Shown here: in pieces, positions 57,607 to 64,000 of the stretch
How the letters are laid out: each line of letters starts with the position of its first letter
Position numbering within the stretch: position 1 is the first letter of the stretch
Source: Kalaharituber pfeilii
Taxonomy: Eukaryota; Ascomycota; Pezizomycetes; Pezizales; Pezizaceae
Assembly: GCA_015179045.1 (NCBI GenBank)
Contig: WHUZ01000005.1
Coordinates: 1,984,001 to 2,048,000, forward strand
DNA length: 64,000 nt
Reading direction: 5' to 3'
Made by a program: the position numbers and the translations under genes
Notes under the pieces: model-generated
The model's input: the letters and a program-made list of their open reading frames with translations, nothing else
Told to the model about the DNA's origin: nothing
Database searches by the model: none

Positions 57607-58573
57607 TACATACAAACTAACTGACTGAACCGAACGAAGGCCTCAACCATGAAACTTCTTTTGTACCTTCTGTGTGTTATAGTGGTATTATTGAAGTATT
57701 CTCAATATCTTGAATTCAATGTTCAAAGTTCTGTAATATCTTGGGAGATTGAGAAGAGAATACCCCGCTGGAATACCAGTCTCTAATCTCATGCCAACCA
57801 GTCTCCAGGTCTCTCAATTGGCTTACTAAGTTCTTTACCCCCCTGGCTGCAGAATTTGTTATACCGGACGCTAGGTTAAACCGGACACAAAGTGTTGCAT
57901 TTCGGTCGTCCGGTATAGCAAGGTATAAGTACGTTACCTGTTAGGCTCCGCTCGTGTGGGGCTACACCACCAAGGTACGTACCCATACTGATCCGATTGG
58001 CCGTTATGGACTTCAATATCTAGCGCGTCTATGACTACTATAATATTACCGACGTAGTCGCTATAGTGATATCTTACCGCTCGGAGCTGGCTTCAACTCG
58101 GCAGTTACACAGCTCGTGGCAACTAGCACGAGGTATACAATCTTGCTACGAAGTTGGACAATGAGGTCCACGTGGCACAGCTGAACACAGCGAGTAACGG
58201 CCATTGACAGCTGTGGAGAAAGTTTCAGCAGCTGGCATCGAACGTACCCGGAATCGTGATTACATGAATCCGCTCTTGAACATACCTCTTTCACTCATTT
58301 TCCCCAAATCAGTCGATGATGGTGAGAGATCGTGCAATTTACATCCCTTCCCAAAGTATACCAGCTACCGGTTAAGTCGGATGGCTCTATTGGCCGGGGC
58401 CCTGGCACGACCACAAAGCCCCCTTCTTCAACACCCTGGTGATAAGGCCAGCCGGCCGGGGTCAGAAGCCAGGCAGACTGGCCTTTAAAAATGCGTTTTT
58501 TCAGTTGCGTGGCCCATAGTAATAAACTATTGTAGATACGCGCAAACTCATAGAACAAAAAATAATTGTACAT
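57607..58573. other. Intergenic with one solo TIR fragment
   Basis: At about 57857-57924 TTATACCGGACGCTAGGTTA is mirrored by CGTCCGGTATAGCAAGG, a relic of the CTATACCGGAC family. No gene is supported in the remainder. Confidence 0.4.
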
Positions 58574-58861
58574 ATGGCAAATCTTATACAACACGAGAAC
58601 TCCATGCGACACGAGAATTCCATATCACACGAGCGCTCCACAGCCCATTCAGCTACAGGGCTAGAAAATGCACCTACAATATCAAAAATACTAAATTCAC
58701 CTCATTTCGAGGACTCTAACCGATCATCAAGTCCTCTACCATTGAGTGACCCAGAGCCCGAAGATCTCCAGCCATCTATACCTGAAGACTTCCAGCAATA
58801 TATTCCTGAAGACTCCCCGCAATCTATTCCTGAAGACTTTGAGCAATCTATACCTGAGTAC
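58574..58861 (+). pseudogene. Repeat-containing ORF, probably the RIP-truncated start of a longer ORF
   Basis: ATG-initiated, 95 codons to TAG. The N-terminus repeats (R/Q)HENS(M/I) and SHERS; the C-terminus has four PEDxxQxI repeats (SIPEDFQQYIPEDSPQSIPE). The whole product is polar and predicted disordered. After the stop the same frame remains protein-like (QKKLRV, RRGKPRENGKRKDFLARYRT), broken only by TAA/TAG codons that would be CAA/CAG before C-to-T change, the RIP signature. Sequence then becomes extremely AT-rich. I infer the 5' end of a transposon-type or repeat-family ORF killed by RIP. The family is not recognised. Confidence 0.45.
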
Positions 58862-59760
58862 TAGCAAAAGAAGTTACGGGTGTAAATCCGTTAAGTTGTG
58901 AGAAGGGGAAAACCACGGGAAAATGGGAAGAGGAAGGACTTTTTAGCTAGATACCGTACTACATATATCAGTTATGAAAATACTCCTCTAGATTAGGTGG
59001 TATAAAAAATTAGTTCTTCATCTATATTTTCAACATTATCACTCTTATATGTTTCAAAGTATTGAAAACTAATAGTAAACATAAGTATTATATTTTAATA
59101 CCGCAATATAATATTGTACTCTAAGAGGCTAAAGAAATAATTTTTAATTATATTAATAATTTAAAAAAAGAAATAATATAAAAATCTCTTTAAATATCTA
59201 TTCTACTACTATTTATATTATTAATATTTATTTATTAAATAGTTTCTTTTATTTAGATTAAGATATTCTAATATCAAAAGAGTATAAAAATTAATTAATA
59301 CTATAGACTAGATTTCTATAAATTTATAAAAATTATTCTTTAGAATTATAAGTATAAAGTTAAAAATATTATATAATTTGACTTTTATTTTAGATTATTA
59401 TATTATAATAATATTTTTCTAAAGAATTAAATAAATAAGTAATAATTCTATTAAAAGTAATAATAGTATTATATTTTAAGTAATATATCTACTTTTAACT
59501 ATTATATATTATATATTAATATTCTTTTAGTCTTAAAATAGATTAAATAGTTCTATCTATAGAACTTTAATAATTTTATAATACTTTATCTGAGATTTCA
59601 AATAAAAGCATATCTGTATACTTTTATAATTTTACTAGTATTAATCTTGTTTTATTAAACTCTAGAAGCTACTAGTATTCCAATACTTATAAATAAAAAT
59701 TTGTATTGCTAAAACTATTCTTGAAATTCGGCTCCATTTCTATTCAAACTTTAATAACAA
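58862..59760. repeat. AT-rich, RIP-like island
   Basis: About 900 bp with strongly rising AT content and abundant TATAAT/TTATTA words. It directly continues the damaged ORF on its left. No identifiable element remains. Confidence 0.55.
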
Positions 59761-60176
59761 ATTACAATATTTATTAGAATATGTAAACTGAGCTAGCAAC
59801 ATACATAGAGCTTCTCTTGCTGGCTCAACTACCTCATTATCTGCTTTGATCTTTTCTGGCAGTTATAATACAATCACCAGTCTGTCTATCTCAGCACGTG
59901 CAAACCTGCAGTAGGTTCTCCAGCACTCGGCGGCAAGTGTATCAAGGTCTAATCACCCCACCGCAGAAGAATCCCCTCTTTTGCCAGCAATTTGAGCTCT
60001 TTCTTGCTGCAGTAATCTATATTGTACTATGCAGATGCTTCGGGCTCACTGATGCATTATTAACAAATGCCTAGACAGCATTGTGAATGTGTAGGAGTGC
60101 GATAACAGGTAGTATAATTGGTATAAAGGCACATATGATTGATATTTCTTAAAGTAAAAAAACCTTTGTCACGGCG
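59761..60176. other. Intergenic, promoter side of the small gene
   Basis: Composition returns to normal. TATAAAGG at 60122-60129 lies 55 bp upstream of the next ATG. Confidence 0.4.
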
Positions 60177-60585
60177 ATGGAGGCAGACATCACCCCTGAT
60201 GACCCCTGTCGTCAGTGTCAAGGGACCCCAGTGAAATCGCATCCTGAGTTCGCAGCGCCAGCCCTATATTTTGTCCGCTTTGCCATCTTGAGCTTGATCG
60301 GAAGATTTGGAGTAAGGCCAGCTTTAAATCGCATCCTTTCTACTAATACCCCTGCAGGTTTCTTTCCTTGTGGCTTACCGGAGTCAGAATCGTTCACAGA
60401 TACACGCCGCGCTGCCTACTCCCTGTCAACGCTGGTATCGTATCCCAAGAATAACATCCATTCCTGGTAGAGGCAAAATGTCAGGTACCCCCTCAGCTGG
60501 CAATTCGACTCGCCTGTACAGCACTGTGTACTATCGAGGAGTTCTAGGAGCTCTTTGCCATGAGGATAAGCTCAGGAAGCTGTAG
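60177..60585 (+). CDS. Small two-exon hypothetical protein, 120 aa
   Basis: Exon 1 is 60177-60311 (45 codons) and exon 2 is 60358-60585 (75 codons and TAG). The 46-bp intron has a textbook fungal layout: GTAAGG donor, CTACTAAT branch point, CCCTGCAG acceptor. Both exons stay open in the same phase across it, which is the main evidence for a gene. The product begins MEADITPDDPCRQCQGTP, has a hydrophobic stretch (ALYFVRFAILSLIGRFG, about 30-45) and a basic, Ser/Arg-rich C-terminal half. No family is recognised, and it could be a truncated relic. A TATA-like box is upstream. It is on the same strand as the oxidoreductase 1 kb downstream, with no sign of shared function. Confidence 0.4.
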
Positions 60586-61591
60586 ATTGCAAATGTCAAG
60601 GTGCAGCTGCCCTTATGCTTAAACGTTGAGAATTATCAAGGTTGCATGGAACATCATTCGATGGATTGGATCCATTAGGTGGCAGTCAAGCTCAATTGAC
60701 GAGCTCTGGAATTTCCATGCGTGTTCCAGTTCTTACGCCGAATATCCGCATTACCGTGCTGACAGCCTTCTCTGTCACAAAGCTGATGCAGTGTGATTAC
60801 CCATTCACCCATGATTAGTTTTCGGTTCCACTCCGAAACCCTTAATTGATTCCGGTTCGGTCCGTCAAGGTTTCTGCATTGCCATAGCCTGCTTCATCTA
60901 TACTCTGAACGGATAAGTGAGGATGGTATGATAGTGGATCAATCAATTCGCCGCTATAAACTTGAGATGTCCTGCTAACTTCTTAATGTTGTTCCTGCGG
61001 GGGGAACGACAAGCCCCTACAGATGGTAGAGTTCCTGGTAATTACAGAGTGGCCAGCCCTATCACAGGTTAGTGTTACCCCCATCACCGCTGAAATATAC
61101 CTGGGCGATTCAAACGTGTAACTACAGAACACCTGTCTACGCCCCTTGCGCGCGTTCTTCACATTTTTCTTTTACTTCCTGATCGATGAGTTCAAGGGAT
61201 AGCATGAATCTCAATGGCGGCCAGATGCAGATATAAGCGTGCCCCACTAGTATGCACGTGGGGATATTAGATGTTGCTTGGGGGCCTATAGTACAGATGT
61301 TATACCCAGCTGGGTGAAGATGGCAAAATATAAAAGGGTTTGCAGGCGCCGAACCGTTTTCTCTGCATTCTGATCCACGCAGGGAATTTGTTGAACGAAG
61401 AATCTGGGTTGAATTGATTCAGGTTGTTATCCAAAGCTTCACCACACCGTCTCTAGCGAATGCTTTTCTACGCGTTTGGAATCGAGCAATATAGCTGACA
61501 AAATAGGAATAATACAGTATTTCCAATATTGCACAATCTTAAAACGATGACCCAAGTTCGCACTCGCAGCTTTCCAAACTTCCCTGGCAAA
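60586..61591. other. Intergenic, upstream region of the oxidoreductase
   Basis: No gene. It includes the probable core promoter of the next gene (see 61329) and a second in-frame ATG at 61547 that would add 15 residues ahead of the signal peptide. Confidence 0.4.
61329..61336 (+). promoter_or_regulatory. Probable TATA box of the GMC oxidoreductase gene
   Basis: TATAAAAG 263 bp upstream of the chosen ATG. The position allows a leader of about 200 nt, usual for fungal genes. Confidence 0.4.
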
Positions 61592-63933
61592 ATGCTCCAC
61601 AGGTTTGTCGTCAACGCCCTCCTGCTCTCCGCCGCTGTAGCGGCAGCACCATTCCCCGGAACAATCTTAGAGAGGGCAGAAGACATGTTTCCGATTTACG
61701 ACTACGTGATTATTGGAGCAGGCACCAGCGGAATGGTTGTTGCAAACAGACTCACTGAAAACCCAAAAAGTAAGCTATATCCGACGCATAGAAGACTGCG
61801 AAGATGCTAAAGATGAATACTCTGTAGCTACGGTGTTGGTCATTGAAGCCGGAAAAATGTGAGTACGCAGTTCTCTGATCCCTGGATATATTTATTGCTT
61901 TGGCGTTCTGGAAACTACATTCGGAGCTTTGCCGTTGCTTGTATGCATGCACTCTCAATTGCATGATTTATCCAGCGGAGATTTATGATCGTAACTGTCT
62001 TGCGTATAAAGAGCTGCTCTTCCTTTTGGCTACCGGCAAAACTACTGCATGCATCCCATTTCCTGAAATAACAATTACTCTATATTGCTCTTTGAAGCAT
62101 ATGACCCTGGACCGGTAAAATGATTGGAGCTGACATGGACCTTTCAATAGAGACAATCTAGAACCACGAATGCTGTATCCCAGATATGTCTGGCATGCTG
62201 GTATCAATAATACCTGGCCTTATATGTCCGAGCCCATGCCGGAGCTCAACAATAGAACACATCAGATATGGTGTGCAAAGGTTCTGGGTGGTGGTAGTGC
62301 CATCAATGGGATGGTATTTGACAGAGGTGCACGAGGGGACTATGACGTATGGGGTGAATTAATTGGTGATACGAATGCATGGAGTTTCAATTCGCTGTTA
62401 CCATACTTCAAAAAGGTACAGAGCTGCATTTCATGATAGGATTTTATGATGCTGGTTGCTGATATAAACGATAGAGTGAAACCTTCAATCCCCCCTCGCA
62501 GGAACTTGTTGATAAGTTCGGCATCACCTATGATATGGCGTCACATGGTACATCGGGCCCTACACAAGGATCCTTCCCACCCTTTATCTACAGCACCTCA
62601 AGTCAGTTATTTTTGTCTCTCTCTTTTTGCACATGCACAGGTCTAATCATTCGTCCATGTAGAGAACTTCATTCGTGCTGCCCAACAGCTCGGGATTGAT
62701 ACTCCCGCCGAAGGTGGGGACGGAAGTGCCCTTGGTGTCTTTTGGAGCCCCAACTCAATTGACAACGTGCTATATCAACGCTCCTACCCTCGTAACACCT
62801 ACCATATTCTCTCCTCACCGAGGCCAAACTATCATGTCCTAGCAAACACAACTGTGACCAAGCTCACGTACGCACCCTGCTCTCGATCTGCGCACGTTAG
62901 CGGGGTAGAGTACGTTTCCTCGTCTTCGACGTCTTATGCAACCGCCATCAAGAGGACTGTAAAGGCCAAAAAGGAAGTCATTATGGCTTCCGGAGCGATA
63001 AACACCCCCCGACTGCTACAACTTTCTGGAATTGGTTCACGGAGGTTGTTGAAATCCCTCGGTATTCCGGTGGTAGCCCATTTACCTGGTGTAGGGGAGG
63101 GTCTGCAAGACCATCCGGTTGCTTTTCTCGGATGGAATGCCACCGTACCCCCTCCACCAGAGGAGGACCCTGCGAATCTAAATGACCCTGTCCATGATGC
63201 GGCAATGGGCGAGCTGTATGTCAACAACCACACCGGTCCGTGGACTGTTTCCACAGGCAATGTCTTGGGCTTCTTTACTGCCGCTCATATCAATCTGCCC
63301 GCGTCCGTACTCGATGCTGGCGAAGCCCAATCAGTCGGCGCTTACCTGCGTCCCGGGCTTGATTCTACCGTGATTGCCGGCTACGAGAAGCAGAAGGCTG
63401 CCACTCTGCGGCTCTTCCGAGAGAATAAACTCGCCTTGGTCGAGGCCACATACGCGAGGTCTAGCACTCTCGACGGCATTATGCACCCGCTTTCCCGCGG
63501 ATACGTACAAATCACAAGCAACGACCCCCTTGCCGTGCCTCTTGTCGACCTCCGCGCGCTCACCAACCCGTTCGATTGGGACGTCATGATAAACTCGGTA
63601 CGCTGGCAGCAGCAGGTCATGTCACAGGCGCCCGCGCTCAAGGATGATCTCGGCGCGGCACCGGTGTTCCCGGACCCGGCAGCGGACGACGCGACGCTCA
63701 AGGCGGCGCTGAGGTCCTCCCTGTGGCCGAGCTTTGCGCACCTGAGCGGGACGTGCCCGCTGATGAAGCGCAAGGAAGGTGGATGCGTGGACAAGAAGTT
63801 GAGGGTGTATGGTGTCAGAAACTTGAGGATTGTGGACGCGAGTATTATGCCGATTATTCCGGGAACGCATCTCCAGAGCACAGTGTATGCGGTGGGAGAG
63901 AAGGCTGCGGACATTATCAAGGGGGTTATCTAA
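61592..63933 (+). CDS. Secreted GMC-family FAD-dependent oxidoreductase
   Basis: Five exons: 61592-61769, 61828-61858, 62151-62415, 62502-62601 and 62663-63933, giving 614 aa. Every junction keeps phase. Intron 2 is 292 bp, the others 58-86 bp. I chose the ATG at 61592 because it gives a clean signal peptide (MLHRFVVNALLLSAAVAAA). FAD-binding GAGTSG is at 42-47, E67 follows the second strand (VLVIEAG), GMC signature 1 is at 114-137 (VLGGGSAINGMVFDRGARGD) and signature 2 at 302-316 (GAINTPRLLQLSGIG). The expected catalytic histidines are H551 (AHLSGTC) and H594 (PGTHLQSTV). Length is normal for the family, which oxidises alcohols, sugars or aryl alcohols with FAD and often O2. The substrate cannot be read from the sequence, and no cluster partner lies in the window. 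Confidence 0.92.
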
Positions 63934-64000
63934 GGTCGATACATGATTGTGGGGGAAGGTGAATAAAAATAGGGGATATGTATTGACAAACGAGGACCTC
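63934..64000. other. Start of the 3' flank of the oxidoreductase gene
   Basis: GGTGAATAAAAATAGGG contains AATAAA at 63962-63967, 29 bp past the stop, a plausible polyadenylation signal. Confidence 0.4.

Noticed and set aside
61592..63933. Oxidoreductase acting on the precursor peptides
   Set aside because: It lies 8 kb away across repeats, and GMC enzymes are common single genes; there is no evidence for a functional link.
60177..63933. Secondary-metabolite cluster around the GMC gene
   Set aside because: No synthase, transporter or regulator is visible; the window ends just after the gene, so this cannot be tested here.

Overview
The window looks like a gene-poor, repeat-rich stretch of a filamentous ascomycete (Pezizomycotina) nuclear genome. 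The evidence is short introns with GT...CAG ends and CTAAC-like branch points, a secreted Kex2-type precursor, a BCS1-type AAA ATPase of the filamentous-fungal form, Tad/I-like LINE tails, many TA-flanked pogo/Fot1-like miniature elements, and AT-rich islands that look like products of repeat-induced point mutation (RIP). The species cannot be named from the sequence. I find no rRNA, tRNA, CRISPR array or bacterial-type operon.

Only three long genes are well supported. (1) A BCS1-like AAA ATPase on the minus strand (34265-37158, three exons, 766 aa). (2) An intronless 562-aa secreted precursor on the minus strand (51970-53658). Seven Lys-Arg sites divide it into units, most built as a basic/aromatic block, an FPP-type motif and an acidic Glu/Gln tail. 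It is the most interesting gene here. (3) A secreted GMC-family FAD oxidoreductase on the plus strand (61592-63933, five exons, 614 aa). A small two-exon hypothetical gene (60177-60585) and a RIP-damaged repeat-containing ORF (58574-58861) add weaker coding evidence. A possible gene tail lies at the left edge.

Most of the rest is mobile DNA or its debris. Two related families of poly(A)-tailed insertions occur about 24 times, most with target-site duplications (TSDs) of 7-14 bp. Family 2 is the 3' end of a LINE; its longer copies still encode the ORF2 C-terminus. Family 1 is a unit of about 42 nt that is essentially one hairpin plus poly(A) and nearly always begins at the same base. Both end in the same two-stem architecture, which suggests a shared reverse-transcriptase recognition structure.

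Terminal-inverted-repeat (TIR) elements flanked by TA are common and often nested: 14373-16452 (three layers), 17192-17436 (hit by a family 1 copy), 43187-45017, 45052-45620 (two elements sharing one TA), 48222-49776 (three layers, with both secondary insertions at the centre of a palindrome), and 56226-57606. Regions such as 82-3325, 31633-34264, 40354-43186 and 53860-56225 hold nothing I can assign. No pathway links the three main genes; they look like isolated genes in repeat-rich DNA.
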